Below, piece by piece: positions 8,120 through 13,852 of a stretch of DNA of 15,540 nucleotides; position 1 is the first letter of the stretch; each line of letters starts with the position of its first letter. The position numbers and the translations under genes are program-made. The notes beneath the pieces were generated by a model. It was not told where the DNA came from and made no database searches. It saw only the letters and a program-made list of their open reading frames with translations. The stretch comes from Nitrospira sp. UBA2083 (lineage in GTDB: Bacteria; Nitrospirota; Nitrospiria; Nitrospirales; Nitrospiraceae), in assembly GCA_002331625.1 (NCBI GenBank), contig DCZN01000049.1, positions 676 to 16,215 on the forward strand, in the 5' to 3' direction.

Positions 8120-9607
8120 ATGAATCAAGATCAAAACAGCCGCCGTGTAGTCGCCATCGCACCGATGCCCCCGGAACCATCGGCCTATGCGCTTGCTCGC
8201 TATAGTCGATCCCCCGATTCGATAGAAAACAGTATCAAGTGGGTTCATGGGCATTCCTCGGAGAAGTTTTGGGACCAATTCTACTTCGACTATGGCCATG
8301 CCTCGATCGCCGATCTGGGGCATGTCACCATCTGCTTTGAAAATATCTCCGAACTGGCCGCTATTCGGCTGGAGGATGAACCGCTCTGGGATGGCCAGGC
8401 GAAGTCGAGCCGCTATCAGAACTTCGCCTCCGATCGCTGGTTTGTTCCGGGCCAGATTCGAGGGAGCGAAACGGAGGCGGTGTACGAAGGTATCATTCGA
8501 AGCCTCTCAGAAATTTATCGCCTGCTCCATGATCCACTGAAGACGTTCCTCTCCGAACGAGAGTCACGGCCAGAATCGATGAAACCGGCCGACTACGAAC
8601 GGACGATTGCGGCCAGAGCATTCGACATCACACGGTATTTACTGCCTCTGGCAGCCAAGACGAATGTCGGGCAAGTGGTGAGCATCCGCACGCTGGAGAA
8701 GCAGATTACGCGGCTCTTGTCGTCGCAACTGCCCGAGCTACGCGGGATCGGTGAGGACTTGAAGGAGGCCTGTCAGCGTCCGCCGGTGAATCTGTGGGGT
8801 GAGCTCTCCGGCCAGACCGTCGCGAAGAATGATCCGCTTGCGCCAACCCTAGCCCGCCATGCCAAGGCGAATCCCTACCAAGAATCGGTCTACTCTGATT
8901 TAGCGCGCCACGCGAAGGAAATCCTGCAGGGCACAGGATTGGATCAGCCAGGCACGTGGGGTGACGTAGAGTCGGTCGAGTTGATGGACCCGCATCATCC
9001 GCTCGATGAAATCGTCACGACGCTTCTATATCGCGTGTCGCAGGCCCCCTACCGGAAGATCCTCGAGGTTGTGAAGGAGTGGTCGGAGAAGGAAAAGCAG
9101 GCGACCATCGAAGTGGCCACGAGACGCCGCGGCCCGTACGATGAGCTCATCAAAGAGTTCCGTAGTGGTTATGCATTCACCTTTGACATTCTCATGGACA
9201 TCGGGGCGTGGCGGGACATGCATCGCCACCGACGGTGTCAACAAGTACAACAGAACTTTACGACGGTTCACGGCTACGATGTTCCACCGGCGTTAGTTGA
9301 AGCGGGGTTGGATCAGGAGTATCGGCAGGCGATGGATGCCGTGCGCAACGACATCGAATTGCTCAGGAAGAAGGATCAAGAAGCCTCGCTCTATGCCATT
9401 CCGTTTGGCTTCAAAGTCCGATGCTTGTTTAAGATGGATTATGCAGAAGCAGAATATATCAGCAAGCTCCGATCGGGCGTGAAGGGCCATTGGTCGTACA
9501 GAACAGTGGCCTGGCAGATGAAGCAACAGCTGGCCAAGAAATTTCCCTTCCTGGGCGAAAGTATCCAGGCGACACCGCCTGATGTCGAAGACGCGCTGAC
9601 TCGATAA
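8120..9607 (+). CDS. Long two-domain FAD-dependent thymidylate synthase-like protein (ThyX family)
   Basis: This protein of 495 residues is about twice the length of classical ThyX, the flavin enzyme that makes dTMP from dUMP. The N-terminal half (about 10-215) has ThyX features: YGHASIADLGHVTICFENIS (58-77), QAKSSRYQNF (93-102) and LPLAAKTNVGQVVSIRTL (175-192). The C-terminal half (about 285-475) repeats the plan with FTFDILMDIGAWRDMHRHRR (353-372) and YISKLRSGVKGHWSYRTVAW. The hallmark RHRxxSxNExSxR is split. The first half keeps the serine/arginine end but lacks RHR; the second keeps RHR (369-371) but lacks the serines. It may therefore work as a pseudo-dimer, or have another role. Long ThyX relatives are known in other bacteria (Chlamydia has a ThyX of similar size). 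The ribosome binding site is weak. The TPR gene follows after 16 bases. Confidence 0.82.
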   Translation: MNQDQNSRRVVAIAPMPPEPSAYALARYSRSPDSIENSIKWVHGHSSEKFWDQFYFDYGHASIADLGHVTICFENISELAAIRLEDEPLWDGQAKSSRYQNFASDRWFVPGQIRGSETEAVYEGIIRSLSEIYRLLHDPLKTFLSERESRPESMKPADYERTIAARAFDITRYLLPLAAKTNVGQVVSIRTLEKQITRLLSSQLPELRGIGEDLKEACQRPPVNLWGELSGQTVAKNDPLAPTLARHAKANPYQESVYSDLARHAKEILQGTGLDQPGTWGDVESVELMDPHHPLDEIVTTLLYRVSQAPYRKILEVVKEWSEKEKQATIEVATRRRGPYDELIKEFRSGYAFTFDILMDIGAWRDMHRHRRCQQVQQNFTTVHGYDVPPALVEAGLDQEYRQAMDAVRNDIELLRKKDQEASLYAIPFGFKVRCLFKMDYAEAEYISKLRSGVKGHWSYRTVAWQMKQQLAKKFPFLGESIQATPPDVEDALTR

Positions 9608-9623
9608 AATCCTCGCATCAGTC

Positions 9624-10655
9624 ATGAGTACCCATCAGCAACAATGCGAAGCCGCCATCGTGGCCGGAGCATGGGATACCCTCTTCGCTGAGTCGTTGGC
9701 GTGGAGTCGGGAGTCGGATGGAGCGAAGGATCCACGTCCACTCTTTGCCAGGAATGTTGTGTATCTGGTCCAGGGGCGATTTGCCGATGCCTGGAAAACC
9801 CATGCGCTCTGTCTTGAATCTCAGGAACACATTGCGGCGGTGGGGGGCTGGATGACGGGCCTGCTCGAACGGCATGGGGATAGCGGCTATGCCCATCTGG
9901 TCGTAGGCTTGTTTCTTGCGCAGTCTGGTCAGTCCGAACAATCGATTCAGCCGTACGCGGAAGCGGCCAGACTGCTTCCGCAGTCTGCCTATCCGCATTA
10001 CTTCTTGGCGCAGATTCACGAACGGGCCGGCCACCCGGAAATGGCAATCAAAGAGTATCGTGAAGCTGTCCGACTGGCTCCTGACTATGGACCGGCCAGG
10101 ATGAATCTCGGAGTGGCGTATCAGCACCAGGGTCGGCTGGAGATGGCGATTAAGGAATATCGCGAGGTCATCAAGCTCACCCCAAACGATTCGGCAGCGC
10201 ACTCCAATCTCGCCTGTGCCCTGGCGGAACAGGGGAAGATGGAACCGGCGGTGCAAGCCTACAAGACGGCGTTAAAGCTCAATCCTCAGGACGCCGAAGT
10301 GCACTTTGCACTGGGGGGGCTCTACGAAACGCGTGGTCGCTTGGACTTGGCACAAAAGAGTTATCAAGACGCGCTCACTGCCAATCCGGACTTTGGTGCG
10401 GCCCATTCCGCGCTCGGCTGGCTGGCGCTCGGCAAACGTCGGCTTCAAGAAGCGGCGGACATCTTCAGCCGGGCGCTCAAATGCAATGAGGAAGATGCGA
10501 GCGCGTACCATGGCATCGCTGAAATCTATGCGATCCGTGGCAAACGCCAGAGCGCGATGGAAAACTACACCAAGGCACTGAAGTACTATCAAGATCCGGA
10601 AAAGCGGAATCAGATCATGAATCAACTGTTCCAGGAAGGACAAGTGGGGGATTGA
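9624..10655 (+). CDS. Tetratricopeptide-repeat protein
   Basis: This protein of 343 residues has a roughly 85-residue N-terminal part that is itself helical and TPR-like. Seven consecutive 34-residue TPR units follow at about 87-324. Each carries the W/A/L-G-Y-A-P pattern, for example YGPARMNLGVAYQHQGRLEM then AIKEYREVIKLTPN. The last twenty residues form a charged tail. No signal peptide or membrane segment is seen, so a cytoplasmic scaffold is likely. It starts 16 bases after the ThyX-like gene and is presumably co-transcribed with it. TPRs mediate protein-protein contacts; the partner is unknown. A 5-bp GC hairpin spans its stop codon without a T-run. Confidence 0.9.
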   Translation: MSTHQQQCEAAIVAGAWDTLFAESLAWSRESDGAKDPRPLFARNVVYLVQGRFADAWKTHALCLESQEHIAAVGGWMTGLLERHGDSGYAHLVVGLFLAQSGQSEQSIQPYAEAARLLPQSAYPHYFLAQIHERAGHPEMAIKEYREAVRLAPDYGPARMNLGVAYQHQGRLEMAIKEYREVIKLTPNDSAAHSNLACALAEQGKMEPAVQAYKTALKLNPQDAEVHFALGGLYETRGRLDLAQKSYQDALTANPDFGAAHSALGWLALGKRRLQEAADIFSRALKCNEEDASAYHGIAEIYAIRGKRQSAMENYTKALKYYQDPEKRNQIMNQLFQEGQVGD

Positions 10656-10683
10656 TCCCCTTGGGCAGACCAGTGGATCGCGG

Positions 10684-10712
10684 TTGACGATAGGCTGGTA
10701 TGACGATATGAT
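10684..10712 (+). promoter_or_regulatory. Promoter of the vapBC pair
   Basis: TTGACG (10684-10689), a 17-base spacer and TATGAT (10707-10712) form a strong sigma70-like promoter. The predicted start is about 25 bases before the antitoxin ATG, which is preceded by AAGAGG at 10731-10736. The toxin-antitoxin pair thus has its own transcription start. Confidence 0.7.
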
Positions 10713-10742
10713 GATCGATAAGAAAAGTGTAAGAGGCTCAAT

Positions 10743-10952
10743 ATGGCCACAACCACCATTTCGCCGAAGTTTCAGATCGTGATTCCAAAGGAAGTGCGGG
10801 ATAAGCTCCACCTGACCCCGCAGCAGCGATTGCAGGTGATTGAGAAGGGTGGCGTCATCACACTGGTACCCGAGGTACCTCTGAAGTCGCTGCGAGGGTT
10901 GCTGAAAGGCATGTCCAAGGCAGATGTCAGGGAGAAGAAGGACCGGATATGA
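10743..10952 (+). CDS. vapB: AbrB-type (SpoVT/AbrB) antitoxin, VapB-like
   Basis: This protein of 69 residues has the swapped-hairpin AbrB DNA-binding motif at its N-terminus: TTISPKFQIVIPKEVRDKL (3-21), then a beta strand RLQVIEKGGVITLVPE. The C-terminal LKGMSKADVREKKDRI is the usual toxin-binding tail. The last four bases overlap the toxin start (ATGA). In this family the antitoxin binds its own promoter and covers the PIN active site. AAGAGG lies 6 bases before the ATG. The operator is probably the promoter region just upstream. Confidence 0.9.
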   Translation: MATTTISPKFQIVIPKEVRDKLHLTPQQRLQVIEKGGVITLVPEVPLKSLRGLLKGMSKADVREKKDRI

Positions 10953-11320
10953 AGGTCCTGCTCGATTCCAGCGGGTGGATCGAGTATTTCACAGATGGCC
11001 CGCTTGCTGAGCGCTACGCGCCATATTTTTCTCCACGGTACTCCATCCTCACACCGACCATTATCCTCTACGAGGTGTACAAGAAGATCAAGAGAGAACG
11101 GGGCGAAGAAACCGCCCTACTGCTCTCCGGACGGATGCAGACAACAGAAGTAGTGCCACTCACGGAGTCGGTTGCCTATCTAGCCGCAGATTTGAGCCTC
11201 CGCCACGGACTCGCTATGGCCGACGCAATTGTCTATGCAACGGCACAGGATCATCAAGTCGAAGTGGTGACCGGCGATGACGACCTCAAGGAGCTACCCG
11301 GTGTAGTGTATGTGAGGTAA
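10949..11320 (+). CDS. vapC: PIN-domain ribonuclease toxin, VapC-like
   Basis: This protein of 123 residues shows the four acidic PIN positions. D6 is in MKVLLDSSGWIEYF, E42 in TPTIILYEVYKK, D92 in HGLAMADAIVYATA, and D110-D112 in VVTGDDDLKELPGV. These bind the metal ions for RNA cleavage. The start ATG overlaps the antitoxin stop by four bases, the classic vapBC layout. All catalytic residues are present, so the toxin looks intact. Its RNA target cannot be predicted from sequence. Confidence 0.92.
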   Translation: MKVLLDSSGWIEYFTDGPLAERYAPYFSPRYSILTPTIILYEVYKKIKRERGEETALLLSGRMQTTEVVPLTESVAYLAADLSLRHGLAMADAIVYATAQDHQVEVVTGDDDLKELPGVVYVR

Positions 11321-11336
11321 TGAGGAGTGAGTTGGC

Positions 11337-11849
11337 ATGACCGATGGTTTCGTCGTTGAAAAATGGGTCTGGACCGAAAACGACTTCGAACAAATGGGAT
11401 GACACGACTGTTGGGTACATGCGCTCGCGTTCGACCCTGAAACAGCCGAATTGCTGTTCGACCTCGACTACATACTGCAATGGATTAATCCAGGACCGGA
11501 AGAGAAACACTTTAACTTCTGGTCAGCCCCAGCTACGCTAGTTTTTTCCGAGGTGGAGAATCTGAAAGTTAGTCTTGAACCTTTTCCGGCGTTTGAGCTG
11601 GATGGAATTTCGCGGGAAAAACTAGGAAATTCGGAAACTACTGCAGGTAACCAGCCGATATCAGCGGCATGGCTGTGGACTCTTAATTTCTTCAACGGAC
11701 GCATCACTTTCCACAGTGCGGGATTCCGGCAGTACATTCGGAAGCAACCAATCTTCAATACCACACAGAGCTTAACGCTCGACCAGCGAGGCGGTCGTTC
11801 TTTTGATCGATGTGACGGCCGAAGCTTGGAACACGAGCTGACCTTATAG
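11337..11849 (+). pseudogene. Hypothetical gene interrupted by one in-frame TGA
   Basis: An ATG at 11337, preceded by GAGGAG at a good distance, opens a frame MTDGFVVEKWVWTENDFEQM. This frame hits TGA at 11400-11402 and then stays open to 11849 (171 codons in total). Residues on both sides read as one protein: EQMG-stop-HDCWVHALAFDPETA, then ELLFDLDYILQWINPG and FNFWSAPATLVFSEVENLKV. Changing TGA to TGG would give the continuous string MGWHDCWVHALAF. The protein resembles conserved hypothetical proteins that I remember only vaguely. It is likely a recent nonsense mutation, a base-call error, or restarted translation from the TTG at 11451. It lies 16 bases after vapC, on the same strand. Confidence 0.7.
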
Positions 11850-11904
11850 CAAAACAAGAGTATCGGTGGGTAACGACTTGGTATGAGTAAGAAACGACGA
11901 TGTA

Positions 11905-12174
11905 CTACAGTTCCCAAATCGCACCCTGCAGCACCGTAATCTGCGTAGTCGGATCACCTGTGGCTTTCAGTTCGTTACGGATCTGATCCTTCAGGTAAGA
12001 CGAATAGCCGACGCGGTCAATGAGGAGGTCGAGAAAGCGTTCGGACGGCAACAGGCTTTGTTCCTTGAGTTCGTCGATCGTCTCGTCACTCACGGGCACA
12101 TAGGTGCTGCCGATATGGAAGACCACGTTGTAGTGGCGTCCTTTCGCAATCCGCTCAAATCTCAAGCCCTTCAC
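11905..12174 (-). CDS. Unrecognised 89-residue protein, copy 1 of a duplicated cassette
   Basis: The protein starts GTG at 12174 with a strong AGGAGG four bases upstream (MKGLRFERIAKGRHYNVVFH onward). It is predicted to be a small mixed alpha/beta soluble protein: strands VVFHIGSTYVPVS, then helices ETIDELKEQSL, SERFLDLLIDRVG and LKDQIRNELKAT. No cysteine, signal peptide or membrane segment is present. It is identical to the protein at 13361-13630 except W versus R at the third residue from the end (GAIWEL versus GAIREL). The stop differs too (TAG here, TGA there). I do not recognise the family; the strong ribosome binding site argues that it is expressed. It is convergent with the broken gene before it. 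Confidence 0.7.
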   Translation of the reverse strand: MKGLRFERIAKGRHYNVVFHIGSTYVPVSDETIDELKEQSLLPSERFLDLLIDRVGYSSYLKDQIRNELKATGDPTTQITVLQGAIWEL

Positions 12175-12248
12175 AGATCCTCCTCGGCCGGATGTTGAAA
12201 CAACCCGTCAGCTTCGTTCTCGCCTCGCTGGACGGTCTTTTTGAGCAT
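12171..12248 (-). CDS. Possible 25-residue leader peptide of cassette copy 1
   Basis: ATG at 12248 opens MLKKTVQRGENEADGLFQHP and ends with EEDL. Its TGA overlaps the GTG of the 89-residue gene by four bases (GTGA). GCAGG precedes the ATG. It lies inside the palindromic element, so it may be a chance frame; the four-base overlap is the only hint of coupling. Confidence 0.3.
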   Translation of the reverse strand: MLKKTVQRGENEADGLFQHPAEEDL

Positions 12249-12250
12249 CC
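12190..12250. repeat. Imperfect palindromic element, copy 1
   Basis: A 61-base element starts GGATGTTGAAACAACCCGTC and ends GACGGTCTTTTTGAGCATCC. The arms are imperfect inverse complements: GGATG/CATCC ends match, with about 9 of 12 matches through the inner arm. The core is AGCTTCGTTCTCGCCTCGCT. From memory it resembles a palindromic repeat dispersed in Nitrospira genomes; this could not be checked. It lies just upstream of the 89-residue gene in both copies. Confidence 0.6.
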
Positions 12251-12298
12251 TGCAATACGAAGTGAGTTAAAGGTTTTCGGAATCGAGGGCGCAATGAT

Positions 12299-12394
12299 AT
12301 GAGATTCGAGCTAGACCTTAAGAACGAACCCATCAGCAACGAGGCATTGATTGCTGACATGCAGCGCGCTGCCAAAGCGCTTGGAAGGGCGTGA
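12299..12394 (+). pseudogene. Truncated homing-endonuclease-associated (HNH-type) N-terminal fragment
   Basis: ATG at 12299 reads MRFELDLKNEPISNEALIAD and then MQRAAKALGRA before a TGA at 12392. The pattern ISxEALIADMQRAAKALGR matches the homing-endonuclease-associated repeat found at the start of HNH endonuclease-like proteins (the usual form is ISDEELLxDLxRVAxxLG). The rest of such a protein is missing. The sequence after about 12380 instead resembles an antitoxin. GAGGG nine bases upstream is a plausible ribosome binding site. The similarity is from memory of the motif. Confidence 0.5.
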
Positions 12395-12476
12395 TCGCCG
12401 TGTTGTAGGATCTCGTCTCGAAGGATAAGGAAAGCACCTTGGTCAAGAAGTCGGCGATATTCAAGGCTATTGGAGT
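12394..12476 (+). pseudogene. Decayed copy of the antitoxin gene (remnant)
   Basis: The frame reads IAVL-stop-DLVSKDKESTLVKK, matching VAVLRDLVTENKRDCLVQEF of the intact antitoxin at 12704-12943. At DNA level the match ends in the shared AAGGCTATTGGAG. The remnant has a TAG at 12406-12408 where the intact gene has CGG, and one base is missing shortly before the shared end. This is a paralogous antitoxin fragment that can no longer be translated whole. No matching toxin follows it. Confidence 0.6.
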
Positions 12477-12482
12477 AGGAAA

Positions 12483-12692
12483 ATGAAAATGAAACCTGAG
12501 CAGTTAAATCAGAAATCTCAGGTCAATTCAGAGGCAGTTCTTGCGAGAGCCCGAGCTGTTCGACAAACTCCCAAAGGCATCAAGCTGGCAAAAGGTCTGC
12601 AGAAAGTCTGCATAGGACTCGGATTCCCAGGTGAGGTTTCTGAGTCTCCCGTTGGATGTGCAGAGACCTTCATGGTAGGATTGAGATTATAA
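12483..12692 (+). CDS. Hypothetical 69-residue protein
   Basis: ATG at 12483 opens MKMKPEQLNQKSQVNSEAVL, then a basic helix-rich part ARARAVRQTPKGIKLAKGLQ and a tail rich in G, P, S and C. No clear ribosome binding site is seen, only GGAG at 12472-12475. It lies between an antitoxin remnant and an intact antitoxin and ends 11 bases before the latter. I do not recognise it. It could be a small gene, a fragment of one, or a chance frame; its codon use is unremarkable. Confidence 0.35.
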   Translation: MKMKPEQLNQKSQVNSEAVLARARAVRQTPKGIKLAKGLQKVCIGLGFPGEVSESPVGCAETFMVGLRL

Positions 12693-12703
12693 AGGGGAGA
12701 TTG

Positions 12704-12943
12704 ATGGCCACCGCAGCAAAACGACGGCTCGCACTTCCCACAGCGCTCACGCGTGATCTGGAGCGTCTTGCCCGGCGTAAAGGGAAAAGTACGGTCGCGG
12801 TGTTACGGGATCTCGTGACAGAGAATAAACGAGATTGTCTGGTACAGGAATTCACGCAGATCCAAGGCTATTGGAGCAAAAAAGCCAAGGCGAGGGGTGT
12901 TCTCACCGCTCGAGACCTTAAGCGATATCTTGCGAAACCGTGA
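12704..12943 (+). CDS. Antitoxin of a PIN-type toxin-antitoxin pair
   Basis: This protein of 79 residues has a strongly basic N-terminal half: KRRLALPTALTRDLERLARR, then KGKSTVAVLRDLV. This resembles a ribbon-helix-helix type DNA-binding fold (short strand then two helices). The C-terminal half, QGYWSKKAKARGVLTARDLK, would bind the toxin. AGGGGAG lies directly upstream at 12693-12699, which favours this ATG over an earlier in-frame start at 12656. It overlaps the PIN gene by four bases (GTGA). The antitoxin role rests on size, basic nature and gene order. Confidence 0.8.
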   Translation: MATAAKRRLALPTALTRDLERLARRKGKSTVAVLRDLVTENKRDCLVQEFTQIQGYWSKKAKARGVLTARDLKRYLAKP

Positions 12944-13332
12944 GAGTCGTTTTCGACACCAATATCTATATCTCAGCACTGATCCTTTCTGGTTCTTCAG
13001 CTCATCGCGCGATACAACGCATCCTTGATGGCCACGACCGGCTATTGATCTCTAAACCTATCCTGGACGAAGTTCTCGCAACGTTGGCTCGTAAGTTCAG
13101 TCGGGATGCGGAAGCCTTGAGCCGTACCGCTCTTTGGCTCACAGAGCTGGCAGAACTCGTGTATCCGGAGAAGCACATCCATGTGTTCAACGATGATCCG
13201 GACAATCGGGTTCTCGAATGTGCGATTGAGGGCAACGCAAAGGCCATCGTGACGGGTGATAAGGCTATGCTGGCAATAGAAATCTCGCACGGAGTGCGAA
13301 TTCTGTCGCTAGCTGCTTACCTAAATCGATGA
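12940..13332 (+). CDS. PIN-domain toxin (COG1569-like putative toxin)
   Basis: This protein of 130 residues starts GTG in an overlap with the antitoxin. The PIN acidic residues are present: D6 in MRVVFDTNIYISALI, E44 in KPILDEVLATLARKF, D88 with E93 in NDDPDNRVLECAIEG, and D107 in AIVTGDKAML. These coordinate the metals for RNA cleavage. The pattern DTNIYISALI and DPDNRVLE is typical of the PIN family annotated as putative toxin component (COG1569), distinct from the VapC at 10949. It ends 28 bases before the end of the convergent duplicated gene. Confidence 0.9.
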   Translation: MRVVFDTNIYISALILSGSSAHRAIQRILDGHDRLLISKPILDEVLATLARKFSRDAEALSRTALWLTELAELVYPEKHIHVFNDDPDNRVLECAIEGNAKAIVTGDKAMLAIEISHGVRILSLAAYLNR

Positions 13333-13360
13333 AGAGCGGGCAGCGTCAGGACTAAGAGAA

Positions 13361-13630
13361 TCACAGTTCCCGAATCGCACCCTGCAGCACCGTAATCTGC
13401 GTAGTCGGATCACCTGTGGCTTTCAGTTCGTTACGGATCTGATCCTTCAGGTAAGACGAATAGCCGACGCGGTCAATGAGGAGGTCGAGAAAGCGTTCGG
13501 ACGGCAACAGGCTTTGTTCCTTGAGTTCGTCGATCGTCTCGTCACTCACGGGCACATAGGTGCTGCCGATATGGAAGACCACGTTGTAGTGGCGTCCTTT
13601 CGCAATCCGCTCAAATCTCAAGCCCTTCAC
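13361..13630 (-). CDS. Unrecognised 89-residue protein, copy 2 of a duplicated cassette
   Basis: This is the second copy of the gene at 11905-12174, with one amino-acid difference (R for W in GAIREL). It starts GTG with AGGAGG upstream. The stop codon TGA lies at the cassette edge, so the last codon boundary is set by the new flank. It is convergent with the PIN toxin that ends at 13332. Near-identical copies within 1.5 kb mean either very recent duplication or gene conversion. Function unknown. Confidence 0.7.
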   Translation of the reverse strand: MKGLRFERIAKGRHYNVVFHIGSTYVPVSDETIDELKEQSLLPSERFLDLLIDRVGYSSYLKDQIRNELKATGDPTTQITVLQGAIREL

Positions 13631-13704
13631 AGATCCTCCTCGGCCGGATGTTGAAACAACCCGTCAGCTTCGTTCTCGCCTCGCTGGACGGTCTTTTTGA
13701 GCAT
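13627..13704 (-). CDS. Possible 25-residue leader peptide of cassette copy 2
   Basis: Identical to the short frame at 12171-12248, again overlapping the GTG start of the 89-residue gene by four bases. In this copy the frame is open further upstream (to 13944), but that extension is antisense to other sequence and unlikely to be real. Confidence 0.25.
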   Translation of the reverse strand: MLKKTVQRGENEADGLFQHPAEEDL

Positions 13705-13706
13705 CC
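13646..13706. repeat. Imperfect palindromic element, copy 2
   Basis: Identical to 12190-12250. The 128 bases to its right (13710-13837) hold no gene that I can support. Confidence 0.6.
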
Positions 13707-13852
13707 TGCGAGTGTAAGAGAAGGGGCTCATTCTAGACAAGTTAGAGCCGTGAAGACAAGGGAAACATCCACGCTCGCTCGGTGGACAGTGATGACGGTG
13801 GGCATTTATCATGACGTTTCTTTGATTTGAAGCGCAGGTGAGCAGAGTCGTC

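Larger units (their letters stand above)
11908..12253. repeat. 346-bp direct repeat, copy 1
   Basis: This stretch is repeated at 13364-13709 at a constant offset of 1456 bases, with no gaps and one visible substitution (A at 11916, G at 13372). It begins next to the stop codon of the 89-residue gene and ends at a GCAGG ribosome-binding-like sequence beyond the palindrome. The flanks on both sides are unrelated. Confidence 0.95.
13364..13709. repeat. 346-bp direct repeat, copy 2
   Basis: Partner of 11908-12253. It includes the 89-residue gene and the palindromic element. Directly after GCATCCTGC the sequence diverges completely (GAGTGTAAG here, AATACGAAG in copy 1). Confidence 0.95.

Noticed and set aside
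9618..10256. A 212-residue minus-strand frame opposite the TPR gene
   Set aside because: It is antisense to regular TPR repeats and has no recognisable features.
10647..10660. GGGGA-TTGA-TCCCC hairpin across the TPR gene stop, as a possible terminator
   Set aside because: The stem is only five base pairs and no T-run follows, so it is not a convincing intrinsic terminator.
11468..11917. A 149-residue minus-strand frame opposite the interrupted gene
   Set aside because: The plus strand reads better as protein (acidic and aromatic composition and a natural join across the TGA); the minus frame is rich in R, S and P, as typical of antisense frames.
11908..13709. Tandem duplication of the full 1456-base unit
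   Set aside because: Only the 346-bp cassette is repeated; the sequence between the copies has no counterpart to the right of copy 2.
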